A DNA stretch of 24,149 nucleotides from CAZFNQ01 sp964652125 (GCA_964652125.1 CAZZAE010000012.1:1-24149), one strand, 5' to 3'. Shown: positions 14,603-21,630, numbered from the stretch's first letter. The notes: generated by a model not told the origin, from the letters alone. Translations and numbers: made by a program.

Positions 14603-16024
14603 CTATTTTTGATTTGGCATGGTTTTACGACGGCGCAAAATACTAATAACAGCTGATATGGTCCAAGCCTGACCCGATTCAGGTGTAGCAATATTTTTTC
14701 CAAGTCCAATGTCTTTAAAATGCTGTACTGCAACTTCGCGGTCATACCAAACATTGCCCGTATCATTAACATAGAAAAATTCATAAAATTCACCAGCTTG
14801 CATGACTCCGTCTAATATATTTGCCTCCAAAATAGCGGCCTGTTTATCTTCGCCAAATCGTCTTAGTCCACGGGCGATGGCATAAGTTTCTTTTGGCCAG
14901 ACGGTATAGCTACCATGGTAATCTATAAATCCTGGCATTTGCTTATATCTCAAGGCACGTGATCGAATACCAACTGGTGTAATGAATTCACTACTAGTTA
15001 TAGTTGCAACAATTCCATTTACATAGGTTTGGCGTTTATCTGGTGATAGATCATTGAGCAAATTACTATCGAGTAATAACCCTCCATTTGAGGTTAGGCT
15101 TTGTATTTTTCTAGTATGACCTTGCGGACTTCTGTCTAATCCTTGGGCAAAAAACTTAGTCTCTTCCATCCAAAGTCTTTCTATAGTTTGCTGTTGAAGT
15201 TGGACGGCCAATTCATGCCAATCTTTTCTTTCCTTATCATTCCGAGCTACGTATTGGCAGGCTATTAACAAGGCATCGTAAGCATATCCTTGAAGTTCAG
15301 CAGAAGCGATTCCACTATCGTGATTTGCGACAGAACCATCTAGGTGTAGATATGATGTATCAGAATCTTTCCAGACCTGATTTTTTATCCCTGACTCCCA
15401 ATTCAAACGTTTATATTCGAGTAAAATCCATGGCGAGGAAACTATCTTATTTATTAACCATAGCGTTGCCGCTCTTAGACTGTCGGCAATTCTTTTCTCA
15501 CCGTCTAAACCGTTATATATTTCATTTAGAAATCCATGTCCATAACGTTGAATATAACTTCCAACAAGCCTGATATATAGCGGCGTGGCATCATAACTGC
15601 CATAGTAGCGCATGGAATCTGTATTAACGCCTCCCCATGTTTGTTGAAGTCTGCGCATTAAATTGAGGGATATTTCCGGGATCGGTTGATCGTTAAATAT
15701 TTTAGCTCTATATTCGTGATGTATTTTCCCCGGCTCTTCTTCGCTGGTCGGATCATATTTAACACCTTGCAAACTAGCTAGTGAGTGGATAATAGTTCGA
15801 GCTAGGTTTTGATGTGAATCAAGTAAATCCTCTGCCACTTGTAGAGAGTCTCGTCCAAAGATAGCAGTATCAAAATGTAGTCCTAAGCTGGCATTAACAC
15901 CTAGTTTGCCGGCATTCACCAGGTTTATATAATCAAATTCTGCCTGTCCCGCCTCTAACTCCTTTATCAGTCGTTGACGCTCGGTTCGAGGCATGCTTAA
16001 CCATTGAGAAGGACTAATATCCAT
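14603..16024 (-). CDS. Amylo-alpha-1,6-glucosidase/GH133-like glycoside hydrolase
   Basis: 473-residue (alpha/alpha)6-barrel protein similar to the glucosidase domain of glycogen debranching enzymes (GH133/GDE C-terminal type). Seen: GLHFDTAIFGRDSLQ, with the conserved FGRDS-type start of the barrel; QQTWGGVNTDSMRYYGSYDAT; LNWESGIKNQVWKDSDTSYL, matching the NQxWKDS signature region; HDSGIASAELQGYAYDAL; and late MPGFIDYHGSYTVWPKETY, with an acid suited to catalysis. No signal peptide, so it is cytoplasmic. It lacks the 4-alpha-glucanotransferase and starch-binding parts of full debranching enzymes. Encoded 26 bases after a GT4 glycosyltransferase on the same strand, suggesting a shared sugar substrate; the exact linkage is unknown. 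Confidence 0.78.
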   Translation of the reverse strand: MDISPSQWLSMPRTERQRLIKELEAGQAEFDYINLVNAGKLGVNASLGLHFDTAIFGRDSLQVAEDLLDSHQNLARTIIHSLASLQGVKYDPTSEEEPGKIHHEYRAKIFNDQPIPEISLNLMRRLQQTWGGVNTDSMRYYGSYDATPLYIRLVGSYIQRYGHGFLNEIYNGLDGEKRIADSLRAATLWLINKIVSSPWILLEYKRLNWESGIKNQVWKDSDTSYLHLDGSVANHDSGIASAELQGYAYDALLIACQYVARNDKERKDWHELAVQLQQQTIERLWMEETKFFAQGLDRSPQGHTRKIQSLTSNGGLLLDSNLLNDLSPDKRQTYVNGIVATITSSEFITPVGIRSRALRYKQMPGFIDYHGSYTVWPKETYAIARGLRRFGEDKQAAILEANILDGVMQAGEFYEFFYVNDTGNVWYDREVAVQHFKDIGLGKNIATPESGQAWTISAVISILRRRKTMPNQK

Positions 16025-16050
16025 TGAGTTAATCCTATACCATTAGCGCC

Positions 16051-17109
16051 TTAGCGCAAACGTCTGGATTTATGCATAACTTGTTCGTAGGTATTCAGAT
16101 AGTCTTTGGCCATTAATTCAGCCGTAAAGTTTTCCTCAACGTGTCTGCGGCAATCTAGGCGATTAATTTTATCAATTTCTCCAACACGTTTAATCATCTC
16201 CGCAATTGTGTGGCACAAATAACCGGTTTGTCCGTCAATTAGTATTTCCGGAATTGAACCGCGGCTCATGCTTATCACTGGCGTACCGCAGACCATAGCT
16301 TCAATGTTAGTAATACCAAACGGTTCATCCCATTGAATAGGTGAAACCATGGCATAGGCATTTTTAAGTAATTTGACCTTTTGCTCGTGTTCGACTTCTC
16401 CAATAAATTTTATTTGTTTCCCGTCAATTAGTGGTTTGACGTCCTGGTCAAAATAGTCTTGTTCCAGTGGATCAATTTTGGCAGCTATAATAAGTTTACG
16501 GTTTGTTTTTTTAGCAATCTCAATGGCTTGGACAGGTCCCTTTTGAGGATGAATGCGACCTAAAAATACTAGGTAATCTTTGGGTTTATCGCTGTAGGAA
16601 AAACGGCTAGGATCGATGCCGTTATAAATCGTAGCAACGTAATTTAGATCTTGTGCTGGTAGACGTTGGGCATTGCTGATACTTACGAATGGAGTATCTT
16701 TCGAAAGATTATGCATATAGTTTTCAGTAGGCTCAGCCAGTGAGCCGTGCAATGTAGTTATAAGTGGAGATTTAATAAGATCTGAAAACATTAAGAATGG
16801 CCAGCCGAAGTGGTTGTGGACAACATCAAAGTTAGATTTATTAATGTGTGCCAAGGCACGACCAAGCCCTAAAAGATGAAGTCCTTGGCGAATACTTGGA
16901 GTTTTGGCTTCTGGCAAAACTCTAATTGCCCTGTCAACACAAGGCACCAACTTGGCTGTTGTTTTTGAATCTTTGCTCGCAAAAAGAGTTACGTCGTGGC
17001 CGAGTTTAACTAACTCTCTGGCTAGATTCCAGACTACACGCTCAGTACCTCCGTAAGTTTTTGGAGGGACTGGCTCTTCAAAAGGCGCGACTAAGGCAAT
17101 TTTTAACAT
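16051..17109 (-). CDS. GT4 family glycosyltransferase
   Basis: 352-residue GT-B fold transferase. N-terminal domain: GGTERVVWNLARELVKLGHD, VTLFASKD, and DVVHNHFGW. C-terminal nucleotide-sugar domain: FLGRIHPQKGPVQAIEIA, FIGEVEHEQKVKLLKNA, and the E-x7-E motif in EPFGITNIEAMVCGTPVI followed by GSIPEI. These mark family GT4, which uses activated sugars with retention of configuration. No signal or TM helix, so it is cytoplasmic. It is the first gene of the run with the GH133-like enzyme, guaA and the GT-C-like gene. Donor and product (storage glucan, glycolipid or other) are not determined. A -10 box gives a leader of about 38 bases with no Shine-Dalgarno site. Confidence 0.9.
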   Translation of the reverse strand: MLKIALVAPFEEPVPPKTYGGTERVVWNLARELVKLGHDVTLFASKDSKTTAKLVPCVDRAIRVLPEAKTPSIRQGLHLLGLGRALAHINKSNFDVVHNHFGWPFLMFSDLIKSPLITTLHGSLAEPTENYMHNLSKDTPFVSISNAQRLPAQDLNYVATIYNGIDPSRFSYSDKPKDYLVFLGRIHPQKGPVQAIEIAKKTNRKLIIAAKIDPLEQDYFDQDVKPLIDGKQIKFIGEVEHEQKVKLLKNAYAMVSPIQWDEPFGITNIEAMVCGTPVISMSRGSIPEILIDGQTGYLCHTIAEMIKRVGEIDKINRLDCRRHVEENFTAELMAKDYLNTYEQVMHKSRRLR

Positions 17110-17153
17110 AAATAGGCGTATACTCTGCCCAAAACCCCATTATTGGCGTCTCT

Positions 17154-17180
17154 ATTATATCAGTAATCAATGATTGTCTA
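17154..17180 (-). promoter_or_regulatory. Extended -10 promoter of the GT4 operon
   Basis: On the minus strand: TAGACA (17180-17175, 5 of 6), 15-base spacer, TATAAT (17159-17154) preceded by TGA, forming TGATATAAT. A second weaker box, TATACG (17122-17117), ends 7 bases before the ATG and could give a leaderless start instead. Confidence 0.6.
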
Positions 17181-17235
17181 TATGATGAGAGTTAATCATG
17201 GCGTCTAACCTGACTGAGTTAAGACTATACCCTAA

Positions 17236-17259
17236 TGTTAAAATAAAGTATTAAGGAGG
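17236..17259 (+). promoter_or_regulatory. Promoter and ribosome binding site of the small membrane protein-SOD operon
   Basis: TGTTAAAAT (17236-17244) is an extended -10-like box without a clear -35. AAGGAGG (17253-17259) is a strong ribosome binding site 8 bases before the ATG at 17268. Confidence 0.5.
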
Positions 17260-17267
17260 TAGTAGAT

Positions 17268-17522
17268 ATGGTATTTACAAATCAAAAAAGTTTTATTGCT
17301 CAAACCAAAAAGCTAAACAAATATAAATTAGTAATTGGCTTGGTGCTAGGATTGGCGGCAATAACAACCCTAATTGGTATATTTCCCCTATCAGCTTGGG
17401 CGGAGGCTTCAACATTTCATCATGCCATTCAGCACGTCATCATTTTTGTCTCGGGCACTGGTTTTGGTGGCGCCTTGATAGCAGGTTATACGAACACCAG
17501 AAGGGACGACCATGAAGGTTGA
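17268..17522 (+). CDS. Small two-helix membrane protein coupled to SOD
   Basis: 84-residue protein not recognised. TM1 is at about 20-42 (LVIGLVLGLAAITTLIGIF). A possible signal peptidase site follows (SAWA, then EAS). A His-containing stretch FHHAIQHV leads into a second hydrophobic segment (about 55-75, VIIFVSGTGFGGALIAGY), and the end is polar (TRRDDHEG). The three His near the membrane face could bind a metal; inference only. It has its own ribosome binding site. The last 11 bases overlap the start of the superoxide dismutase gene in another frame, so translation of the two is coupled. The clean reading frames argue against a frameshifted single gene. Confidence 0.75.
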   Translation: MVFTNQKSFIAQTKKLNKYKLVIGLVLGLAAITTLIGIFPLSAWAEASTFHHAIQHVIIFVSGTGFGGALIAGYTNTRRDDHEG

Positions 17523-18033
17523 TTTATTAGCTAATAATAAAAAACTTACAGCCCGGGCTCGGGCTCGAGTTATGGGACCGGACATATCGGGCGTGGCCGA
17601 ATTTAGTGAATACGACGTTGACGGTTGGAAATACGTCCATGTACACCTCAAGCTAAGTGGTGATCCTGCTACGCTAAAAGCAGGGAAACACGCGGTTCAT
17701 ATTCACGAAAAAGGAGATTGTGAATGCGACGGTTTCAAGTGCGCAGGTGGACATTTTGATCCAGGTCCGTTTGGTAATAGCGACCCAGATGCTAATCATG
17801 GCTATCACGCCGGCGACTTGCCAAGTATTACTGTTGATAATAACGGTAAGGGCGAGCTCGAAGCTATAACAACTCGAGTAACTTTGTCGGATGGTCCCGT
17901 GTCAATACTTCAACCAGAAGAAGGTACCTCACTTATGGTCCACGCTAACCCAGACCCATATAAACCAGGTGAATCTGGATCTGGATATAGCGGTGGTCCA
18001 AGACTAGCCTGTGGCAAAATTGAAAAGGTGTAA
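17512..18033 (+). CDS. sodC: Cu/Zn superoxide dismutase
   Basis: 173-residue SodC that converts superoxide to hydrogen peroxide and oxygen. All metal ligands can be placed: Cu His63 and His65 (HAVHIHEKGDC), bridging His81 (AGGHFDP), Zn His96 and His99 and Asp102 (NHGYHAGDLPSI), Cu His144 (MVHANPD). Arg164 and Cys167 are in GGPRLACGKI, and a partner cysteine is available at 70, 72 or 77. The fold is complete, but there is no signal peptide or lipobox: the N-terminus MKVDLLANNK is short and polar. Bacterial SodC is normally exported, so either this one is cytoplasmic or it leaves by another route. It overlaps the upstream membrane protein gene by 11 bases. Confidence 0.95.
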   Translation: MKVDLLANNKKLTARARARVMGPDISGVAEFSEYDVDGWKYVHVHLKLSGDPATLKAGKHAVHIHEKGDCECDGFKCAGGHFDPGPFGNSDPDANHGYHAGDLPSITVDNNGKGELEAITTRVTLSDGPVSILQPEEGTSLMVHANPDPYKPGESGSGYSGGPRLACGKIEKV

Positions 18034-18056
18034 TTAGAATTAATCAGCTGGGAAAT

Positions 18057-18086
18057 TAGACAATTCTGTCAGCTCTATGACATACT
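18057..18086 (+). promoter_or_regulatory. Candidate leaderless promoter of D-lactate dehydrogenase
   Basis: TAGACA (18057-18062, 5 of 6), 18-base spacer, CATACT (18081-18086, 4 of 6). The ATG at 18095 begins 8 bases after the -10, whereas an upstream in-frame ATG (18077) would precede the transcription start. No Shine-Dalgarno site precedes either. Confidence 0.45.
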
Positions 18087-18094
18087 TAAGCATT

Positions 18095-19099
18095 ATGGCA
18101 AATATTGCTTTTTACGATGCCACACCAACCGATGAAGCCTTTTTTCGCCAAGCTGCCGGAAGTCAAACCGTAAGTTTTTATAGCGATGCTCTAAACACAG
18201 CTAATATTAATCCTGACGCGGAAATTGTTTCAGTATTTGTAAGTAGTCATGTTAGTCGTGAGCTAATTAATAGTTTTCCTAACTTGCGAATGATTGCCGC
18301 GCGCTCAACAGGAGTAGATCATATTGATACAGCCGCTGCCGGGGAGCGTAATATTATTATAAGTACAGTACCAACGTATGGTGAACATACGGTAGCCGAA
18401 TATGCTTTTGGTTTACTTTTGTCATTAACTCGCAAACTGCCAGCAGCTATTGAAGCCGCCCATAATGGCAGTCGCAGTCATGATGCTCTAAAAGGTGTCG
18501 ATTTATTTGGCAAAACGTTTGGTGTAATTGGCGCCGGTCGCATTGGCCGTAATACCGCTCGATTGGCTAAGGGTTTTGGCATGTCAGTTATCGCCTTTGA
18601 CCCTTTCCCTAATCTACCAGCAGCAACTGAAATTGGCTTTGAGTATAAATCACTCGAAGAAGTATTGTCTCAGGCTGACGTCATAAGCCTTCATGTCCCC
18701 TATACTCCAGAAAATCATCATCTAATTAATGCTGAACGCCTAGCCCTTATTAAGCCATCGTCAATCTTAATTAATACTGCCCGTGGCGAATTAATCGATA
18801 CTAAAGCTTTGGTAGAACAAGTTGGCGGCGGCAAACTAGCCGGAGTGGCTTTGGACGTGATAGAAAGCGAACAGCTAATTAGTCCACTTGAAGAGCTAGC
18901 TCTACTGAGAGCTGACCAAGTTGAAGCTAATTTGTTAATGCATAGCATGGAGATTAACGTTCTTAAAGACCAGCCTAATGTAATAATAACTAGTCACAAC
19001 GCTTTTAATACTAGAGAGGCTATTGATCGAATCAATCAGGTAACAGTCGAGAATATCCGGGCTTTTATTACCGGACAACCGCAAAACTTAGCTAAATAG
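18095..19099 (+). CDS. D-isomer-specific 2-hydroxyacid dehydrogenase, likely D-lactate dehydrogenase
   Basis: 334 residues from ATG 18095 (an in-frame ATG six codons upstream is possible). Cytoplasmic NAD-dependent enzyme, probably reducing pyruvate to D-lactate and regenerating NAD during fermentation. The N-terminal domain starts NIAFYDATPTDEAFF and has AARSTGVDHID. Rossmann motif GAGRIG (146-151) with an acid at AFDP (Asp170), which favours NAD over NADP. Catalytic residues: Arg230 (INTARGELID), the acid in ALDVIESE, and His301 (TSHNAF). The insert after VIESE (SPLEELALLRADQVEANLL) is typical of the D-lactate dehydrogenase subgroup. Other 2-hydroxyacid substrates cannot be excluded. Convergent with the next gene, 19 bases away. 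Confidence 0.88.
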   Translation: MANIAFYDATPTDEAFFRQAAGSQTVSFYSDALNTANINPDAEIVSVFVSSHVSRELINSFPNLRMIAARSTGVDHIDTAAAGERNIIISTVPTYGEHTVAEYAFGLLLSLTRKLPAAIEAAHNGSRSHDALKGVDLFGKTFGVIGAGRIGRNTARLAKGFGMSVIAFDPFPNLPAATEIGFEYKSLEEVLSQADVISLHVPYTPENHHLINAERLALIKPSSILINTARGELIDTKALVEQVGGGKLAGVALDVIESEQLISPLEELALLRADQVEANLLMHSMEINVLKDQPNVIITSHNAFNTREAIDRINQVTVENIRAFITGQPQNLAK

Positions 19100-19118
19100 A
19101 AATTAGAATATACAGATA

Positions 19119-20153
19119 CTATTCCAGAGCAAGATCAGGTTCATCACCAAGCTCATCGTCAAGCTGTCGATCATAAAACAAATTAGATAATTCCTCATAA
19201 CCACTAAGAACGTCTGGTTTTGGAACTAGACTTTGGAAATGAGCCGCAATTTCCTCATCTGAAAAAGCATTCGGGCGATTGTTCTTTAACTGTGTTATGG
19301 CCCATTCGATTCTCTTAGGGTTTTCTACTAGATCGTGTTGCATCAAGCTATTTCCTACCATCATTAGGCCAAAGCCTTGCATCAAGTTGGTCAAATCTTC
19401 CTTAACAGTTGGAGCCTTATCCTTGGAATAGCGACTGGCTAGATAAGCCGCACTCATAGCAAATTGACCCCTACCAACTCTTCGGACATTGACATCTGGG
19501 AAGTATTTTCCATAGGTGTTACGCATATAATATGATTCACTTAGCACTACCATTGATTGTTCAAACATAATCCAGTCAAAAGCGATAAACATTAATTTAC
19601 TTAGATTATTTCTAGCCTCAGGAGTTAACTGTGTAGCAGCATTCTTAGGTAACAGTGGAGAATCGTTTTCTATTAAAACGCCTACTGCCGGGCGAAACAT
19701 TTCATCATCCATATCATCAATAAGAATCCGGCTGACCAGGGGCAAGATAGTGGCTTCTTTTTTAGCTTGTACTTCCTCAGTACTAGTTATGTCAAGATTT
19801 AATAAATTTCTTATTTCATTAATCCGTTTAGATAATTCATCTGCATCCACAGATAAAGTGCGGGACCAAGGCATTTCTTCACCTACTCTTAATTTTCGAA
19901 AGTCCACCATAATACCATCAGTTGGTGGGTTCTTTCGTTCAACTTCAATGAGATATAAATCGGTAAAATATTGAGCAAAGATTGGTGCAAATTCAGCATT
20001 CAAGTCAAGACGTAAACTGGCTTCAATAATATCGCCAGCTCTGGCTTGAGCATATTCTTGTCCATAGTTATGTTTGACACGATTAGGAACTATATCCAGT
20101 TCTGGTTGCCTTGGAATATCTTCACCGTGTTCAAAACCATTACCTTCATTCAT
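19119..20153 (-). CDS. Hypothetical protein
   Basis: 344 residues, not recognised. No signal peptide or TM helix is evident, so probably cytoplasmic. The acidic N-terminus (NEGNGFEHGEDIPRQPELD) and acidic C-terminus (DDELGDEPDLALE) flank a mostly helical middle: RINEIRNLLNLD, LVSRILIDDMDDEMFRPAVGV, LSKLMFIAFDWIMFEQSMVV, LTNLMQGFGLMMVGNS. The start is fixed by a promoter: a TTGATA-17-TATAAT pair ends 7 bases before ATG 20153, so the longer frame starting at 20237 is not credible. That frame would also run into trmD. No Shine-Dalgarno site; leaderless. Function unknown. Confidence 0.8.
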   Translation of the reverse strand: MNEGNGFEHGEDIPRQPELDIVPNRVKHNYGQEYAQARAGDIIEASLRLDLNAEFAPIFAQYFTDLYLIEVERKNPPTDGIMVDFRKLRVGEEMPWSRTLSVDADELSKRINEIRNLLNLDITSTEEVQAKKEATILPLVSRILIDDMDDEMFRPAVGVLIENDSPLLPKNAATQLTPEARNNLSKLMFIAFDWIMFEQSMVVLSESYYMRNTYGKYFPDVNVRRVGRGQFAMSAAYLASRYSKDKAPTVKEDLTNLMQGFGLMMVGNSLMQHDLVENPKRIEWAITQLKNNRPNAFSDEEIAAHFQSLVPKPDVLSGYEELSNLFYDRQLDDELGDEPDLALE

Positions 20154-20160
20154 GAATGAT

Positions 20161-20189
20161 ATTATAACACAGTTGCTATATTTTATCAA
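20161..20189 (-). promoter_or_regulatory. Strong leaderless promoter inside the end of trmD
   Basis: On the minus strand: TTGATA (20189-20184, 5 of 6), 17-base spacer, perfect TATAAT (20166-20161) preceded by TGT (extended -10). The next ATG is 7 bases downstream. The -35 lies within the last codons of trmD. This is one of the best promoters in the window. Confidence 0.75.
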
Positions 20190-20448
20190 CTCTAGATTGG
20201 TTGGCTCGCCATTTGCCAATTTCCCCGTGATTACCACTAAGCAGCACCCCAGGAACTTTCATACCCTTTAATTCTTCCGGTCGAGTGTACTGAGGATATT
20301 CAATGTTTTTGTCGTCGTCTTGGAATGATTCAATTTCAGCTGAGTTCTCACCACCTAGTACGCCAGGAAGTAAGCGAATAATGCTATCTATTATCACCAT
20401 AGCCGGTAATTCGCCGCCGGTTAGCACGTAATTGCCAATACAGTACTG
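20176..20448 (-). pseudogene. trmD: tRNA (guanine37-N1)-methyltransferase TrmD, C-terminal part after in-frame TAG
   Basis: Continuation of trmD in the same frame after an amber codon at 20451-20449. It encodes QYCIGNYVLTGGELPAMVI, the end of the SAM-binding trefoil knot, then IDSIIRLLPGVLGGENSAE, the linker SAEIESFQDDD, and the C-terminal tRNA-binding domain (EYPQYTRPEELKGMKVPGVL, LSGNHGEIGKWR). The catalytic base is an Asp (DSF) in E. coli-type TrmD; here the motif reads ESF. The protein ends at WRANQSRVDKI, short of the usual QSLxRTxxRRPDLL extension. A GTG at 20427 is the only early start and has no ribosome binding site. As it stands this part would not be made unless the TAG is read through or is an assembly error. 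Confidence 0.85.
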
Positions 20449-20832
20449 CTAATCAACAACCTTGGAAACACGCTCATCATAGCCCTCATATCGCGGGCAA
20501 ACTAAAATTATACCCCTAGATGTTTTGGCTAGTTTTTTGGCTTCAGATTGTTTGTATAGTTGTCCACGAGGCGTTGGTAATATGACTAGAGCTTTTGGAT
20601 CATTTTCCTTGGCCTTTTCAATTGCCAACATTATTGGTTTGGGCATGAGTAGCATGCCATCACCACCACCATAAGGCGTATCATCGACTTGTTTTCTGGA
20701 TCCTAAACCAAAATCCCGTAGGTTGATATAACTTACCTCAACGATTTTGCGATCTTGAGCCTTGTAAAGCATGCTGGTGTTAAGCACCCCTGTAAACATG
20801 TCAGGAAATAGAGTAATAATTTGAATTTTCAT
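20449..20832 (-). CDS. trmD: tRNA (guanine37-N1)-methyltransferase TrmD, N-terminal part
   Basis: TrmD methylates G37 of tRNAs reading CNN codons and prevents frameshifting; it is essential in most bacteria. This part (127 residues) has the canonical N-terminus KIQIITLFPDMFTGVL, the motif DTPYGGGDGMLLMP (51-64), ILPTPRGQLY and the knot strand CPRYEGYDERV (112-122). It stops at KVVD-TAG, exactly where homologues continue VDEExSIGDYVLTGGE. The frame is unchanged on both sides, so a single substitution such as GAG to TAG explains it. The stop cuts the SAM-binding knot, so this half alone cannot be active. A TATAAT box ends 7 bases before the ATG. Neighbours rpsP and the KH gene are the usual trmD partners. 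Confidence 0.9.
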   Translation of the reverse strand: MKIQIITLFPDMFTGVLNTSMLYKAQDRKIVEVSYINLRDFGLGSRKQVDDTPYGGGDGMLLMPKPIMLAIEKAKENDPKALVILPTPRGQLYKQSEAKKLAKTSRGIILVCPRYEGYDERVSKVVD

Positions 20833-20839
20833 CGTTTTT

Positions 20840-20848
20840 ATTATATCA
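20840..20848 (-). promoter_or_regulatory. Extended -10 leaderless promoter of trmD
   Basis: TGATATAAT on the minus strand ends 7 bases before the trmD ATG. No -35 match. It lies just downstream of the terminator at 20851-20877, so trmD appears to be transcribed separately from the KH/rpsP unit and from the small RNA. Confidence 0.6.
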
Positions 20849-20850
20849 CA

Positions 20851-20877
20851 AACAAAAATATCCCGATTTCCGGGATA
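20851..20877 (-). terminator. Intrinsic terminator between KH gene/small RNA and trmD
   Basis: TATCCCG (20859-20865), loop ATTTC, CGGGATA (20871-20877): a perfect 7-bp stem. On the minus strand it is followed by TTTTTGTTTG. It would end transcripts from the rpsP-KH unit and from the promoter at 20970. Confidence 0.85.
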
Positions 20878-20965
20878 ATTCTGTCACATAAAGCTCCCAT
20901 CTTTGATGGCTCGCAGAGCTTTCTCGCAAATGTTTATATTTGAACGTTCGTCTTTATAGACCAAT
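20851..20965 (-). ncRNA. Candidate small RNA of about 110 nt
   Basis: A self-contained unit with no reading frame. It has a promoter at 20998-20970, a predicted start at 20962-20965, hairpins, and an intrinsic terminator at 20877-20851. Within it, AAAGCTC (20890-20896) pairs with GAGCTTT (20916-20922), enclosing a second hairpin CCATC-TTT-GATGG (20897-20909). A short hairpin GTCT-ATAA-AGAC (20950-20961) sits near the 5' end. I looked for the SRP RNA tetraloop/helix-8 pattern, T-box and common riboswitch motifs and recognise none. Alternatives are a 3' untranslated region of the KH mRNA, or a regulated leader of trmD, but trmD has its own -10 after the terminator. Confidence 0.5.
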
Positions 20966-20969
20966 GGAA

Positions 20970-20998
20970 ATTATACTTTGAATCCAGATCTATTTCAA
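20970..20998 (-). promoter_or_regulatory. Promoter of the candidate small RNA
   Basis: On the minus strand: TTGAAA (20998-20993, 5 of 6), 17-base spacer, perfect TATAAT (20975-20970). No start codon with a ribosome binding site follows before the terminator. Confidence 0.65.
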
Positions 20999-21027
20999 GT
21001 GTTAGGAGTCGTATGGGCCAGAAGTGA

Positions 21028-21564
21028 CTAGACTTCCAGATCGTCAAATTCTTTTAGTTCTTGGCGGGTTTTGCTGATCATGCTGTCATGGTCATCTTCA
21101 GTTGTGTCTTCAGCCTCTTCAGCTTTTTCCTCTGGCATTGGTTCTTCAGAAACATGATCTGCTGATTCCTGGGTAGGTTCGTTTGATTCGGATTCAAGTG
21201 GCGCGCTTTCACTGGGTTGATCTTCACGAGGTTCTTGGCTGGCATCACTAGCTGGATGGTCATTGTCTTGGTCACGGTGTTCATCGTAATCTCGAGGTCG
21301 GCGTTCGCGTGGTTCACCGTTGTCAACTATTTTGAGGTTATAACGAGCATCATTCTTAGTGCCCAGGGCTCGAAGTAAGGTACGCAAACTTTGGGCGGTA
21401 GCACCGCGTTTTCCAATAACTCGACCTAGATCTTCTGGATCTACAGTCAATTCGAGCAAGACACCTTTTTCGTCTATGCGTCGTTCTATTTTTACAGCCT
21501 CTGGTTTGGAGACTAATGATTTAACTACAAACTCTACAAATTGCTGATCTATACTGCTTGCCAT
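21028..21564 (-). CDS. KH-domain RNA-binding protein (KhpA/YlqC-like) with acidic tail
   Basis: 178 residues. Residues 1-80 are a type II KH domain of the KhpA family (usual length about 75-85): FVEFVVKSLVSKPEAVKIE, then the RNA-binding GxxG loop in LGRVIGKRGATAQSLRTLL. Members bind RNA, often with a KhpB/Jag partner, and affect cell division and elongation in Gram-positives. The remaining 98 residues are a low-complexity tail with an early basic patch (EPRERRPRDYDEHRD) and then mostly Glu, Asp, Ser, Pro, ending in a short possible helix (SKTRQELKEFDDLEV). The AAGGGAG site 10 bases upstream supports this start. It lies between rpsP and trmD, the classic position for ylqC. Confidence 0.93.
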   Translation of the reverse strand: MASSIDQQFVEFVVKSLVSKPEAVKIERRIDEKGVLLELTVDPEDLGRVIGKRGATAQSLRTLLRALGTKNDARYNLKIVDNGEPRERRPRDYDEHRDQDNDHPASDASQEPREDQPSESAPLESESNEPTQESADHVSEEPMPEEKAEEAEDTTEDDHDSMISKTRQELKEFDDLEV

Positions 21565-21630
21565 GTTCAGTCACTCCCTTTACAAGTTCTGTAATCTTAT
21601 TATATCAAATACTATTTTGTGCAGCCAATT

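Noticed and set aside
17100..17150. Short upstream frame (about 20 codons, starting ATGGGG) overlapping the GT4 start
   Set aside because: No ribosome binding site and no sign of a leader peptide pattern; too short to support.
20154..20237. Longer N-terminus for the hypothetical protein ending at 19119, starting at 20237
   Set aside because: It would overlap trmD and begin upstream of the strong promoter at 20161-20189; ATG 20153 fits the promoter.
20890..20965. Known RNA (SRP RNA, T-box, common riboswitch) in the gap before trmD
   Set aside because: None of the diagnostic conserved motifs could be found; kept only as an unclassified candidate.
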